DNA of 64,000 bases, taken from the NCBI RefSeq assembly GCF_014360585.1, contig NZ_JACIXG010000002.1, forward strand, positions 88,231 to 152,230. Direction: 5' to 3'. This DNA comes from Nocardioides sp. GTDB taxonomy: Bacteria > Actinomycetota > Actinomycetes > Propionibacteriales > Nocardioidaceae. The notes beneath the pieces were generated by a model that saw only the letters and a list, made by a program, of their open reading frames with translations, was not told the origin of the DNA and did no database searches. The position numbers were made by a program, and so were the translations under genes. Shown one piece after another: positions 35,028-44,422 of the stretch; position 1 is the first letter of the stretch, and every line of letters begins with the position of its first letter.

Positions 35028-35654
35028 CTACGTTGCGCGACGCAGGGCCAGCATTCCGGCGTACGCCGCCAGCAGCCGCTCCTTCGGATACTCGTCGGGC
35101 CTCACCAGGAGCAGCCGGGCGAACTCCTGCACCAGCGCGACGAGCGAGTGGGCGACGACCTCGACGTCGAGCTGGCTCTCGGGGCCGAGGTTGGTGCGGA
35201 GCACGTCGGCGACGAACCCTCGCAGCAGGACCAGGGTGCTCTCGATGCGCTCCCGCACGAGCGGCGGCGCGCCGTCGATCAGTCCGAGCACCGGGCGCCA
35301 GGTCTCCGGGTCCGCCTGGACTGCCTGGAGGAGTCCGTCGGCCGCCTCGAGCAGCCATCGGTCGAGCTCGACCGGGACTCCGCCGGCGGGGATGAGCGCC
35401 AGCGCCGCGTCGGCGGCCCGCTGCTGGGTGCGGTCCAGCAGGGCGTGGAGGAGCGGGTCGATCCCCCCGTACGCGTCGTAGACGACCGGCCGGGTCACGC
35501 CTGTCTCGGCGGCGATGGCGCTGATCGTGAGGTGGCCGTAGCCGTCGCGGCCGAGCACGCGCAGCGCCGCGTCCAGGAGTGCCTCCCGACGCTCGTCGAG
35601 AGGCATCCGGGCCGCATAGCGTCGCCTGCCGGCGGGTTGGTCGTTGGCCATCAC
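35028..35654 (-). CDS. TetR-family regulator, upstream flank of mce operon
   Basis: 208-aa TetR protein. HTH: YGHLTISAIAAETGVTRPVVYDAYGGIDPLLHALL; the recognition helix GVTRPVVY is identical in the TetR gene on the other side of the mce operon (43677-44315). The C-terminal ligand domain is helical and hydrophobic. Divergent from yrbEA across a 117-bp region holding a CTACA-N4-TGTAG palindrome, the probable operator. Likely represses the mce operon in response to an unknown ligand. Confidence 0.85.
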   Translation of the reverse strand: MMANDQPAGRRRYAARMPLDERREALLDAALRVLGRDGYGHLTISAIAAETGVTRPVVYDAYGGIDPLLHALLDRTQQRAADAALALIPAGGVPVELDRWLLEAADGLLQAVQADPETWRPVLGLIDGAPPLVRERIESTLVLLRGFVADVLRTNLGPESQLDVEVVAHSLVALVQEFARLLLVRPDEYPKERLLAAYAGMLALRRAT

Positions 35655-35720
35655 GAGGGCACGTTACGGGTAGGAGGACGCGCGACGGAAGGGGTGACAC
35701 AGGCCACACGATGTGCGAAT

Positions 35721-35734
35721 CTACACGCATGTAG
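35721..35734. promoter_or_regulatory. Candidate TetR operator upstream of mce operon
   Basis: CTACACGCATGTAG, 5-bp perfect arms around 4 nt, 37 bp upstream of the yrbEA GTG. Two variants of the same palindrome occur at 44345 and 44366 beside the second TetR gene. Confidence 0.65.
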
Positions 35735-35771
35735 TAATTGACGCCGCCCGTCGACGAGGAGGAGTTCCCGG

Positions 35772-36593
35772 GTGACTGCAACCTTGCCCGAACGGCTGGC
35801 GACCGGCCTCTGGCACCGGTTCTCCGACGGGCTCAGGACCGTCGGGGAGACCATCGCGCTGGGGGCCGAGGCCTGTGCGTACGCCGCCCGGGACATCGTC
35901 ACCGGCCGGTTCGACTGGGCCCAGGCCGCCGAGCAGGCCTGGTTCATGGCCCGCGTCTCCCTGTTGCCGACGATCCTGGTCGCGATCCCATTTGGTGTGG
36001 TGACCTCGATCCAGGTCGGTGCGGTGGCCAACAGCATCGGTGCCTCGTCCTTCAGTGGCGCGGTCAATGGTGTCGGGGTGCTGCGCCAGGCCGCGCCGTT
36101 GGTCACCTCGTTGATCATCGCGTGCGTGGTCGGCTCGGCGATCTGCTCCGATCTCGGGATGCGCGCGATCCGCGACGAGATCGCCGCGCTGGAGGTGATG
36201 GGCACCAACCCGGTCCAGCGGATGGTCGCGCCCAGGATCGTCGCCGCCGTCTTCCTCTCGGTGATGCTGACCGCGATCGTGGCGGTGGCCGCGATCGCGA
36301 CCGGCTACGTGATGAACGTCGGACGGGGAGTGGTCGGCGCCGGCACGTATCTGGACGCGTTCACCAACTTCAGCCAGAGCGCCGACCTGTGGCTCGCCGA
36401 GGGCAAGGCGGTGCTGTTCGGGCTGATCGGCACGACGGTGGCGGCCTACAAGGGGTTGGGTGCGACCGGCGGGCCGCAGGGCGTCGCCGACGCGGTCAAC
36501 CAGACCGTCGTGCTGAACGTGATCGTGCTGGCCGTGGTGAACGCGGTGGTCACCCAGGGCTACCTGGCGCTCGCCCCCGGCAGTGGTGCCTGA
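35772..36593 (+). CDS. yrbEA: Mce-associated permease YrbE A
   Basis: 273-aa MlaE/YrbE-type integral membrane protein, one of the two permease subunits of an Mce ABC-type lipid importer. An N-terminal amphipathic region is followed by five to six hydrophobic segments (LLPTILVAIPFGVVTSIQVG, TSLIIACVVGSAICSDLG, AVFLSVMLTAIVAVAAIATG and others). The cytoplasmic EIAALEVMGTNPVQRMVAPRI is the EQ-loop-like motif that contacts the MceG/MlaF ATPase, which is not in the window. GTG at 35772 has GAGGAGGAG upstream. First gene of eight overlapping mce genes. Confidence 0.93.
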   Translation: MTATLPERLATGLWHRFSDGLRTVGETIALGAEACAYAARDIVTGRFDWAQAAEQAWFMARVSLLPTILVAIPFGVVTSIQVGAVANSIGASSFSGAVNGVGVLRQAAPLVTSLIIACVVGSAICSDLGMRAIRDEIAALEVMGTNPVQRMVAPRIVAAVFLSVMLTAIVAVAAIATGYVMNVGRGVVGAGTYLDAFTNFSQSADLWLAEGKAVLFGLIGTTVAAYKGLGATGGPQGVADAVNQTVVLNVIVLAVVNAVVTQGYLALAPGSGA

Positions 36594-37426
36594 TGGCCGC
36601 GGTCGAGACCGACGGGCCGGCGACCGGATGGTGGAGCCCACTGGTGCCGTTCGGCTCCTTCCTCACCTTCAGCGCCGCCGTCCTGCTGGCGGTGCCGACC
36701 ACCTTGGTGCATCACTGGCGCACCTGCCTGCAGCACTTCTCCGACATCTGCTGGGGAAAGGGCGCGATCATCGTCGGCGGCGGCACGATCGGCGTCATGG
36801 TGCTGCTCTCGGTCTCGGTCGGCACCTCGCTCGGGATCGAGGGGTTCAACGGGCTGGAGCTCGTCGGGCTCGCGCCGCTGGTCGGGTTCATCTCGGCGAC
36901 TGCCAACACCCGGGAGCTCGGGCCACTCGTCGCCGCACTCGCGCTGGGTGCGCAGGTCGGCTGCCGCTTCACCGCCCAGCTCGGCGCGATGCGGGTCAAC
37001 GAGGAGGTCGACGCGCTCGAGGTCATGTCGGTGCGACCGGTCAACTACCTGGTCGCCACCCGTCTGGTCGCCACGATGGTTGCGATCGTGCCGCTCTACG
37101 CGATCGGCCTGCTCGGCTCCTACATCGCCTCGGAGTCGACCGTGGTGATGCTCTTCGGCCAGTCGCCGGGTCAGTTCGACCACTACTTCCTCGAGTTCCT
37201 GACGATGCGTGACATCGGGTTCTCACTGGTCAAGATCCTGATCTTCGCCGCGATCGTGGTGCTGATCCACTGCTGGTACGGCCTAGCGGTCTCGGCCGGC
37301 TCCCTCAACGTCGGCGAGGCCACCGGCCGTTCGATCCGGGCCAGCTTCGTGGTCATCGTCGTGCTCAACATGCTGCTCACCGTCGCCATGTGGGGTGGCG
37401 ACCCGGGCTTCAGGATCTCGGGATGA
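36593..37426 (+). CDS. yrbEB: Mce-associated permease YrbE B
   Basis: 277-aa second MlaE-type permease. Diagnostic MRVNEEVDALEVMSVRPVNYLVATRLVA loop after ELGPLVAALALGAQVGCRFTAQLGA, and membrane spans including FLTFSAAVLLAVPTTLV and ILIFAAIVVLIHCWYGLAVS. The ATG overlaps the yrbEA stop by 1 bp. Forms the translocation pore with YrbE A beneath the Mce hexamer. Confidence 0.93.
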   Translation: MAAVETDGPATGWWSPLVPFGSFLTFSAAVLLAVPTTLVHHWRTCLQHFSDICWGKGAIIVGGGTIGVMVLLSVSVGTSLGIEGFNGLELVGLAPLVGFISATANTRELGPLVAALALGAQVGCRFTAQLGAMRVNEEVDALEVMSVRPVNYLVATRLVATMVAIVPLYAIGLLGSYIASESTVVMLFGQSPGQFDHYFLEFLTMRDIGFSLVKILIFAAIVVLIHCWYGLAVSAGSLNVGEATGRSIRASFVVIVVLNMLLTVAMWGGDPGFRISG

Positions 37427-38451
37427 GCCGCGCCACGAGCCCCCGGACCCTGGCCGTACGTGGTGCCGCCGGGGTGCTGGCCTGCGGACTGCTCGCCGCC
37501 GGGATGATCGTGCTCTCCGGACGCCCGTTCTCCGACGACGTCGCGACCCGGGCCGCCATGGTCGACGTGGGCGCCTCGCTGCGCCCCGGGGCGGACGTGA
37601 AGATGGGTGGGGTCATCATCGGCACGGTCACCGGTATCTCGCGGGTCGCTGATTCCACGAAGGCCTCGGTCGCTATCCGGCTGGACGGCGAGGCGGCCGA
37701 CCGGCTCCCGGCGGACGTCGCGGCGCGGGCGCTGCCCGCGACCGTCTTCGGCACCGCGTACGTCGACCTGGTCTCGACCGGCTCCCGACCGGGGAGATGG
37801 GCGGGCGGCACGATCCCGCAGGATCTGCGCCAGGGCACCGTCGAGCTTCAGCAGGCCCTGGACAGCATCGACGAGCTGGTCAAGGCGGTTAGCCCCGCCG
37901 ATCTCAACGCCGCGCTGGCCGCGGTCGCCGGCGGTCTCGACGGACGTGGCGACGACATCGCTCGGACCCTCGAGCTCGCCGCGAACGTGCTGGAGCGGGC
38001 CGAGGCCGACCTGCCCACGATCCGGTCCACCGCGGCGCTCCTGGCAGTCAACCTGGAGACCCTGGAGGCCTCCGCCGCCGACCTGTTCGCGGCGCTCGAG
38101 TCCGGGACCGCGACCGCCGAGACGATCGCCGCCAAGCGCGAGCAGCTCGCCGCGCTGCTCTCCGGTGGGCTCACCCTGACGGCCGAGGCACAGACGTTCC
38201 TCGACGAGCACGGTGCCGAGCTGGTCGAGGCGATGGACCAGGCAGCGGTGGTCGCCGACGCCGTCCACGACAACCGGGAGAGCGCCGTCGTGGAGAGCTT
38301 CCGAGCCAACCGTGAGATCGGCCAGGAGATCCCCACCGTCATCGGCGACGGCCGGGCGGCGCTCGACCTGATCCTGCACCGGGTGGCGCCGCCGTACTAC
38401 ACCCGCGAGCGCGACTGCCCGACCTACGGCAGCACCAAGGGGGACTGCTGA
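37423..38451 (+). CDS. mceA: Mce protein A
   Basis: 342-aa. One N-terminal signal anchor (LAVRGAAGVLACGLLAAGMIVL, residues ~9-30), then the MCE/MlaD domain starting RAAMVDVGASLRPGADVKMGGVIIGTV, then a long helical region (residues ~130-320) that in this family forms the tube crossing the periplasm. Two Cys near the C-terminus (DCPTYGSTKGDC). Overlaps yrbEB by 4 bp and mceB by 1 bp. A shorter C-terminal region than many mycobacterial MceA proteins. Confidence 0.92.
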   Translation: MSRATSPRTLAVRGAAGVLACGLLAAGMIVLSGRPFSDDVATRAAMVDVGASLRPGADVKMGGVIIGTVTGISRVADSTKASVAIRLDGEAADRLPADVAARALPATVFGTAYVDLVSTGSRPGRWAGGTIPQDLRQGTVELQQALDSIDELVKAVSPADLNAALAAVAGGLDGRGDDIARTLELAANVLERAEADLPTIRSTAALLAVNLETLEASAADLFAALESGTATAETIAAKREQLAALLSGGLTLTAEAQTFLDEHGAELVEAMDQAAVVADAVHDNRESAVVESFRANREIGQEIPTVIGDGRAALDLILHRVAPPYYTRERDCPTYGSTKGDC

Positions 38452-39488
38452 TGTCCGGACTGCGCGGCTCTTCGGGCCGCCCCACCGCGACCTATCTCAA
38501 GCTGGCAGGCTTCACGCTGGTCGCCGGGCTCGCCTTCGCGCTCGTCCTCGGCACCCTGAAGGCGCCGGTAGCCGGCGACCTGGTCACCTACACCGCCGAG
38601 TTCGCCGACGTGAACGGCCTGCACGAGGACGATGCCGTACGCATCGCCGGGGTCAGCGTCGGCAAGGTCACCGACATCGCCGTCACCGCCGGTGGGAAGG
38701 CGGCGGTGGAGCTGACGGTGTCCCGGAAGCAGCAGGTGCTGGACACCGCGCGGCTCTCGGTCCGCTACCAGAACATCGCCGGGCAGCGGTTCCTCGGGAT
38801 CGAGCAGACTCGAGGCTCGGGGAAGCCGCTGGCCGCCGGGGCACGGATCCCGGCGAGCCGGACCAGCGCCGGGTTCGACCTGACCGAGCTCCTCAACGGG
38901 TTCCGGCCCCTCTTCGACGTACTCGATCCTGCCGAGGTCAACCAGCTCGCCGCCACCATTTTGAAGGTCCTCCAGGACGAGGGCGGCAGCATCCCGGTGC
39001 TCCTGGAGCAGACCGCCGAGCTGACCAGGTTCGTGGCCACCCGGGACCAGGTCTTCGAGCGGGTGCTGACCAACCTGACCCCCTTCCTGGCCGACTTGGC
39101 CGCGCAGGGGGAGGAGTTCGAGACCACGGTGCGCGAGCTGGAGAAGCTGATGAAGGGCCTGGCTGAGCAGCGCGACGCCCTCGGCGCCTCCGTCGAGGAG
39201 CTGTCCGGGCTCCTGGCCACGGGGGCCGACTTCGGTACGCGGATCGAGGCTCCCGCCCGCACGCTGAGCCACAACCTGCGGATCTCGGTGACCGCCTTCG
39301 CCACCAACCTGACCAGCTTCAAGGGCGCCGTGGTCGCCTTCGCCCAGCTGGTCGAGACCCTGGGGAGGATCACCTCCTACCGCAACGCGCTCAACATCTA
39401 CGTCTGCCGCTACGACTTCGCCGTCGACGAGCTCGTGCTGGCGCTGCCACAGAGCGACGACCGCTACTCCGAGGTGTGCTCCGGATGA
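38451..39488 (+). CDS. mceB: Mce protein B
   Basis: 345-aa. Signal-anchor YLKLAGFTLVAGLAFALVLGTL, MCE domain YTAEFADVNGLHEDDAVRIAGVSVGKVTDI, then the helical arm with FVATRDQVFERVLTNLTPFLADLAAQGEEF. Conserved terminal motif YRNALNIYVCRYDFAVDEL. One of the six subunits expected in the hetero-hexameric importer. The ATG shares one base with the mceA stop. Confidence 0.93.
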   Translation: MSGLRGSSGRPTATYLKLAGFTLVAGLAFALVLGTLKAPVAGDLVTYTAEFADVNGLHEDDAVRIAGVSVGKVTDIAVTAGGKAAVELTVSRKQQVLDTARLSVRYQNIAGQRFLGIEQTRGSGKPLAAGARIPASRTSAGFDLTELLNGFRPLFDVLDPAEVNQLAATILKVLQDEGGSIPVLLEQTAELTRFVATRDQVFERVLTNLTPFLADLAAQGEEFETTVRELEKLMKGLAEQRDALGASVEELSGLLATGADFGTRIEAPARTLSHNLRISVTAFATNLTSFKGAVVAFAQLVETLGRITSYRNALNIYVCRYDFAVDELVLALPQSDDRYSEVCSG

Positions 39489-40459
39489 CTCCACTACGAA
39501 CCATGGACCCGCTCAAGATCGGGATCGTCGCCGTCGTGCTCGCCGCGCTGACGGTCGTATTCGTCTTCCGTGCCGGGGCGCTCGGCTTCGGCGAACGGGT
39601 CTGCGTGGCCCACTTCGAGCACACCGCGGGCCTGCGGGTCGGGGAGGATGTGACCGTGGCCGGCGCCCGGGTCGGCGAGGTGCGCTCGATCTCGCTCGGT
39701 GCCCGCGACGTGATCGTGGAGTTCACCGTCGAGGACCATATCCGGCTCGGAGCCCGCACCAGCGCCGAGATCGAGGTCGCCACGCTGCTCGGTACGCACC
39801 TGCTCGCGGTCACTCCGGCCGGTGGGGGAGAGCTGGCCGAGGACACCATCCCGCTCTCGGCGACCAGCGTGCCCTACAACCTGCAGGACATCATCGACCG
39901 TGGCAGCGCCTCGCTCGACGAGCTCGACCCCGAGCTCCTTGCGAACACCCTCGACGAGGTCGGTCGCACGATGGCGAGCTCCCAGCCGGATCTCGCCGCC
40001 GCTCTCGACGGCATCTCCGCGGTCTCCGAGGTCGTGCTCACCCGGGCCGACCAGGCCGATGCCCTGGTGCGAGCGGCCGCCGACGTGACCGGCCGGCTCA
40101 ACGCAAACAGCAGCGAGATCGTCTCGCTGATGAAGCAGTCCAACGCGGTCATGGCCGAGGTGCAGAGCAGGCGTGAGGCGATCCGCCGGCTGCTGGCCGA
40201 CGCCCAGCGGCTCACCACCACCTTGAAACGGGTCGTCTCCGCGAACCAGCAGGACTTCGACGTCGCGCTGAAGAAGCTGGCCGTGGTCATCAAGGGGCTG
40301 CGCGCCCAGGAGAAGGAGCTCGGCGCCGCGCTCGACGTACTCGGTCCTTCGGCCCGCTACCTGGCCAACGCCACCGGCAACGGCCCCTGGGTCGACATCC
40401 GGCCCGACGACCGCGCGCTGCCCGACGGACTGACCTGCCAGCTGAAGGGGCTGTGCTGA
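39485..40459 (+). CDS. mceC: Mce protein C
   Basis: 324-aa. Signal anchor IGIVAVVLAALTVVFVFRA, MCE domain CVAHFEHTAGLRVGEDVTVAGARVGEVRSI, helical arm to WVDIRPDDRALPDGLTCQLKGLC. ATG at 39485 overlaps the mceB stop by 4 bp; an upstream start would cut further into mceB. Ends with a conserved Cys pair as in MceC proteins. Confidence 0.92.
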   Translation: MTPLRTMDPLKIGIVAVVLAALTVVFVFRAGALGFGERVCVAHFEHTAGLRVGEDVTVAGARVGEVRSISLGARDVIVEFTVEDHIRLGARTSAEIEVATLLGTHLLAVTPAGGGELAEDTIPLSATSVPYNLQDIIDRGSASLDELDPELLANTLDEVGRTMASSQPDLAAALDGISAVSEVVLTRADQADALVRAAADVTGRLNANSSEIVSLMKQSNAVMAEVQSRREAIRRLLADAQRLTTTLKRVVSANQQDFDVALKKLAVVIKGLRAQEKELGAALDVLGPSARYLANATGNGPWVDIRPDDRALPDGLTCQLKGLC

Positions 40460-41505
40460 TGAGGACGTCGTCGAAGCTGGGCAGGTACCTCGCGATCGTG
40501 GCCGCCGTGGTCGCCGCCCTCGGCACGGGTGCGGCCGCGATCCCGTTCGCCAGCACCTACTCGGTGACCGTCACCTTCGCCGACACCGCAGGCCTCTTCG
40601 TCGGCAACGACGTCGGCGTGCTCGGCGTCAAGGTCGGCGAGGTCGAGCGGATCACCCCGGCAGGCGCGGGAGTCGAGGTGGAGCTCGAGCTCGACCAGGA
40701 CGTCACGGTGCCGGCCGACGCCCAGGCGCTGATCGTCTCCCGCTCGGTCGCCAACGACCGCTACGTCGAGCTCACCCCGCGCTATTCCGGCGGTCCGGTG
40801 CTCGCGGACGGTGACCTGATCGCGAGCGAGCGCACCCGCACCCCGGCCGACTTCGACGCCATCCTGAACGCACTGGACCGGTTCAGCAGCGGGCTCGCTG
40901 GCGGCGACGGGAAGAGCGTGGACCAGTTCCTCCAAGCCGGCGCGGAGACCCTGGGCCCCAACGGGCAGCGAGCCGGTGCCGCCCTGGCCGATCTCGCCGC
41001 CGCCCTGAACGCGATCAACGGCCACACCGACTCCGCTGTCACCGCCCTGCACGAGACCGACGAGCTGACCAGCGCGATGGTGGCCCACGACGCGCTGGTC
41101 GAGCTGTTCATCGAGAACGTCGCCGCGACCTCCGACCTGCTCGCCGAGCAGCGTACGGAGTTCACCGCCACGCTGCGTACGACCCGGGAGGCGATCGAGG
41201 CGCTGGCCAGGTTCACCCAGGCCAACGACAAGGACCTCCAAGCGGCGTTGGCACAGGTCAACGCGGTGCTCGACCTGATCCTGGCGCATACCGACGACAT
41301 CGAAAAGTTCGTCGAGGTGCTGCCGCTGGCTCTGCAGAACGTCGAGCAGGCCCGCGCCCCAGGGGGCGTGATGCTCCGGGTTCCGCTCACCGACGCGCTC
41401 AGCGAGGAGCTCGCCGGCCGGTGCCGCGAGGCGCTCTCGGACGTGTGCGAGATCGTCGGCACCGACCCTCTGCCGGGCGCCTTCGGCGCCGGGGGACGGC
41501 CATGA
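40459..41505 (+). CDS. mceD: Mce protein D
   Basis: 348-aa. Signal anchor YLAIVAAVVAALGTGAAAIPFA, MCE domain VTFADTAGLFVGNDVGVLGVKVGEVERI followed by VSRSVANDRYVELTPRYSGGP, and a helical arm. The last ~40 residues (CREALSDVCEIVGTDPLPG) carry two Cys. The ATG shares one base with the mceC stop. Confidence 0.92.
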   Translation: MRTSSKLGRYLAIVAAVVAALGTGAAAIPFASTYSVTVTFADTAGLFVGNDVGVLGVKVGEVERITPAGAGVEVELELDQDVTVPADAQALIVSRSVANDRYVELTPRYSGGPVLADGDLIASERTRTPADFDAILNALDRFSSGLAGGDGKSVDQFLQAGAETLGPNGQRAGAALADLAAALNAINGHTDSAVTALHETDELTSAMVAHDALVELFIENVAATSDLLAEQRTEFTATLRTTREAIEALARFTQANDKDLQAALAQVNAVLDLILAHTDDIEKFVEVLPLALQNVEQARAPGGVMLRVPLTDALSEELAGRCREALSDVCEIVGTDPLPGAFGAGGRP

Positions 41506-42560
41506 AGCGGGCGGTCGTGATGGCTGCGGCCGCGGGCCTGCTGCTGACCGGGTGCGGCATCGACGCCCGTACGCTGCCGCTGCCCGGCACCCGCGTCGGT
41601 GACGATGCGACCACCGTGGAGGCCGCGTTCGAGGACGCCCTCAACCTCAGCGTCGGGTCGAAGGTTAGCGTCAACGGCGTCGACGCCGGCCGGGTCACCG
41701 CCCTGTCCACCGACGGCTATTCGGCGCTGGCCGAGATGAGCGTCGACGAAGGCGTACGCATCACCGACCGCTCCGCGGCACGGCTGCGCTACGACACCCC
41801 GCTCGGCGAGGTCTACGTGGACGTGACCACCCCCGAGGGCGGCAGATCGATCCCCGACGGCGGCCGGCTCGACCCGGCCCGGTCGACGACGGCACCCACC
41901 GTGGAGGACGCACTCGCCTCGGCATCCTTGCTCATCAACGGTGGCGGCATCGGAGACCTGGGCCGGATCGTCGACGAGCTCAACCGGGCCGTCGGCGACG
42001 GCACCGACCTGGCCCAGGTGCTCGACCGGAGCGCCACCTTCCTGACCGCGGCCAACCGGACCACCGCAGAGATCGACCGGGCGCTCACCTCGCTCGACGA
42101 GGTCTCGGTGATGTTGGCGCAGGAACAGGAGACCATCACCGAGGCATTGGCGGCGATCGGGCCGGCGGCTCGCACCGTTCGCCGCCAGACGCAGCAGATC
42201 ATCACCCTGCTCAACCGGCTGGTCAGGCTCTCCCGCGACGCCAACGGTGTGCTCGACCGGATGGACGACGACACCGTCGCCGTGGTCCGCGACGCCGGGG
42301 CGATCCTCGCCCAGGTCAGCCGGATCAGCGGTGACCTCGGGCCGGGCCTGGACACCTTCAGCGCAGCGATCAACCAGCTGCTCGAGGTTGTGCCGGCCGA
42401 CCATCTGCCGATCGAGCTCCGCGTCGACGTCGGCGACTCCATCGCGCGCGACCCGCTCAACCCGCTGCCACCGCTTAAGGGGTTGCCGGGATTCAACCAG
42501 CCGCAGATCGAGCCGCCGCCCGGACTGCCCGACCTGCTCGGGCTCGGAGGTGTGAGCTGA
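41502..42560 (+). CDS. mceE: Mce protein E, lipoprotein (LprN-like)
   Basis: 352-aa. The N-terminus MKRAVVMAAAAGLLLTGC is a lipoprotein signal with the lipobox LLTGC, Cys18 being the lipidated residue; MceE is the lipoprotein member of these operons. MCE domain TTVEAAFEDALNLSVGSKVSVNGVDAGRV, helical arm, and a Pro-rich end (FNQPQIEPPPGLPDLLG). ATG at 41502 overlaps mceD by 4 bp with GGGGGACGG upstream. Confidence 0.93.
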   Translation: MKRAVVMAAAAGLLLTGCGIDARTLPLPGTRVGDDATTVEAAFEDALNLSVGSKVSVNGVDAGRVTALSTDGYSALAEMSVDEGVRITDRSAARLRYDTPLGEVYVDVTTPEGGRSIPDGGRLDPARSTTAPTVEDALASASLLINGGGIGDLGRIVDELNRAVGDGTDLAQVLDRSATFLTAANRTTAEIDRALTSLDEVSVMLAQEQETITEALAAIGPAARTVRRQTQQIITLLNRLVRLSRDANGVLDRMDDDTVAVVRDAGAILAQVSRISGDLGPGLDTFSAAINQLLEVVPADHLPIELRVDVGDSIARDPLNPLPPLKGLPGFNQPQIEPPPGLPDLLGLGGVS

Positions 42561-43654
42561 TGGCGCTCCGTTCGACCGACCGGCCCCTGTTCATCGGCTT
42601 CGGGGCTGCAGTCGTGGTGTTCGTCGCGGCCACGGCGTACCTCTTCCTGGTCACCCTCGAGGTCCCGATCCTGTCCCGGCCTAGCACGGTCACCGTCGAT
42701 CTGAAGAGCACCGGCGGTCTCTACGAAGGCTCGTCGGTGACCTACCGCGGCGCCAAGGCCGGTGTCGTGGAGACCGTCGAGCTGACCGAGGACGGTGGTG
42801 TCCAGGCGCGGATCAAGTTGGAGCCGGGTGTCGAGATCCCGCAGGGCTCTCCTGCCAAGGTGCGCAGCCTGTCGCCGGTGGGGGAGCAGTACCTCGACTT
42901 CCAGCCCACCACCGACTCCGGCCCCTACCTCCACGACGGCAGCCGGGTCCGCGCCGAGGCGGTCGACGTGCCCACCACCCTGGCCAACACCGTCGTCAGT
43001 CTTGATGAGCTGATGGACCAGGTCGACCCCGATCAGCTGCACACCGTGGTCACCGGCCTGCGCACGGCCTTCGCCGGCCGCGAGCACGAGCTCGCCGACT
43101 TGGTCGAGGGCAGCCAGGTCCTGCTGGTCACCCTCGATCAGGAGTGGCCCACCATCTCGCGGGTGCTGGTGAACTCCGAGTCATTGTTGCGCATCGGCGA
43201 CCGACACGCCTCCGACGTACGCGCCGTCACCCACGACCTCGCCCTGCTCACCGCCGAGCTGGAGAAGGCCGACCCCGAGCTGCGACGCGCCTTCGACCGC
43301 GGCCCCGAGCAGTTCGCCGACCTCGTTCGCCTGGTCGGTGTGCTGGACCGTACGCTGCCGCCGACCCTGGAGCGCACCACCGCTCTCACCGACATCCTCG
43401 TCGTACGCGACCCGCACCTGCGCGAGCTGCTGGCCGACTATCCCGACGCGATCCGCTCGTTGGCGGATGCGATGTACGACGGCGCCATCCACGGCGGTCT
43501 CGTCCTGGACACGGACTACCAGTGCGACTACGGCGGCCCCAGGTATCCGGCCGTCGACACCACCCCGAGGTCGCTCTATCAGGACGGCCACTGCTCCGCG
43601 CCTCCAGACCGGGTCGTACGCGGCGCGGAGAACGCGCCGGAGTCGACCGGCTAG
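42560..43654 (+). CDS. mceF: Mce protein F
   Basis: 364-aa. Signal anchor FIGFGAAVVVFVAATAYLFLVTL, MCE domain VTVDLKSTGGLYEGSSVTYRGAKAGVVETV, LSPVGEQYLDFQPTT, helical arm, and a C-terminal Cys-containing region (DTDYQCDYGGPRYP). Last gene of the mce operon. No mceG ATPase or mas genes follow, so those parts must come from elsewhere. Convergent with the second TetR gene, only 22 bp apart. Confidence 0.92.
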   Translation: MALRSTDRPLFIGFGAAVVVFVAATAYLFLVTLEVPILSRPSTVTVDLKSTGGLYEGSSVTYRGAKAGVVETVELTEDGGVQARIKLEPGVEIPQGSPAKVRSLSPVGEQYLDFQPTTDSGPYLHDGSRVRAEAVDVPTTLANTVVSLDELMDQVDPDQLHTVVTGLRTAFAGREHELADLVEGSQVLLVTLDQEWPTISRVLVNSESLLRIGDRHASDVRAVTHDLALLTAELEKADPELRRAFDRGPEQFADLVRLVGVLDRTLPPTLERTTALTDILVVRDPHLRELLADYPDAIRSLADAMYDGAIHGGLVLDTDYQCDYGGPRYPAVDTTPRSLYQDGHCSAPPDRVVRGAENAPESTG

Positions 43655-43676
43655 GGAGGCTGCGGAAGCAGGCCGG

Positions 43677-44315
43677 TCAGGCGTCGGCGAACGCGCGGTG
43701 GACCGCCCTGCCGACGAAAGTGCCGAGGTCGTCGGGGCCCCAGTCGTTGCTCGTGTCGAGGAGCGACCGCACCGCCGACTCGCAGGCCGAGAGGAAGAGA
43801 TCGATCAGGACCGGGAGCTTTCGCTCCAGGTCGGTGGTCTGCCACCAGCGCTCCATGGCGGGCCTGATCCACTCGGTCGCCTCCGTCTGGACACGGGCCT
43901 TGGCGGCGCGGAAGCGCTCGGCGATGGCGGGGTCGGGCTCGCCGGAGAAGACGATGCGCCAGGTGTCCGGCGCAGCAGCCGCTGCGTTGAGGAGTGCCCG
44001 GAAGCCGTCGACGAACGCCCGTTCCGGATCGTCGGGGTCCGCGGAGCCGTGCAGCGCCGCGAGGATCGCATCGAGCAGGTGAGCCGACTCCCGGTCGAGG
44101 AGAGCCTCGACCAGCTCGACCCGATCCGAGAAGCAGGCGTAGACGACGGGACGGGTCACTCCCATCGCCGTAGCGACGGCGCCGATGGTCACCGCGCCGA
44201 TCCCGTCGGTGACCGCGATCGCCCGGGCCGCGTCGAGAACCTGGGGGCGGCGGCGCTCCGGGCCCAGGTGAGGGGCGCGCCGGCGCTGCGCATGGTCGGC
44301 TGCGGTCGATGACAT
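43677..44315 (-). CDS. TetR-family regulator, downstream flank of mce operon
   Basis: 212-aa TetR protein. HTH GIGAVTIGAVATAMGVTRPVVYACFSDRVELVEALLD carries the same GVTRPVVY recognition helix as the regulator at 35028-35654; the ligand domains differ. Divergent from the MpaB-like oxygenase gene, with two CTACA-type palindromes 21 bp apart between them. Likely regulates itself, the oxygenase and perhaps the mce promoter. Confidence 0.85.
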   Translation of the reverse strand: MSSTAADHAQRRRAPHLGPERRRPQVLDAARAIAVTDGIGAVTIGAVATAMGVTRPVVYACFSDRVELVEALLDRESAHLLDAILAALHGSADPDDPERAFVDGFRALLNAAAAAPDTWRIVFSGEPDPAIAERFRAAKARVQTEATEWIRPAMERWWQTTDLERKLPVLIDLFLSACESAVRSLLDTSNDWGPDDLGTFVGRAVHRAFADA

Positions 44316-44344
44316 GCCCCAAGCGTAGGCGACTTCGACAGTTC

Positions 44345-44379
44345 CTGCACGGGTGTAGCAAATTCCTACACGAGTGTAT
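44345..44379. promoter_or_regulatory. Twin candidate TetR operators
   Basis: CTGCACGGGTGTAG (44345-44358) and CTACACGAGTGTAT (44366-44379) lie 21 bp apart centre to centre, two helical turns, so two dimers could bind the same face. Both resemble CTACACGCATGTAG at 35721. Confidence 0.65.
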
Positions 44380-44422
44380 TAATGTGGTGCGCCAAGACCA
44401 TCGAGCCCGCAAGGAGCGAGCG

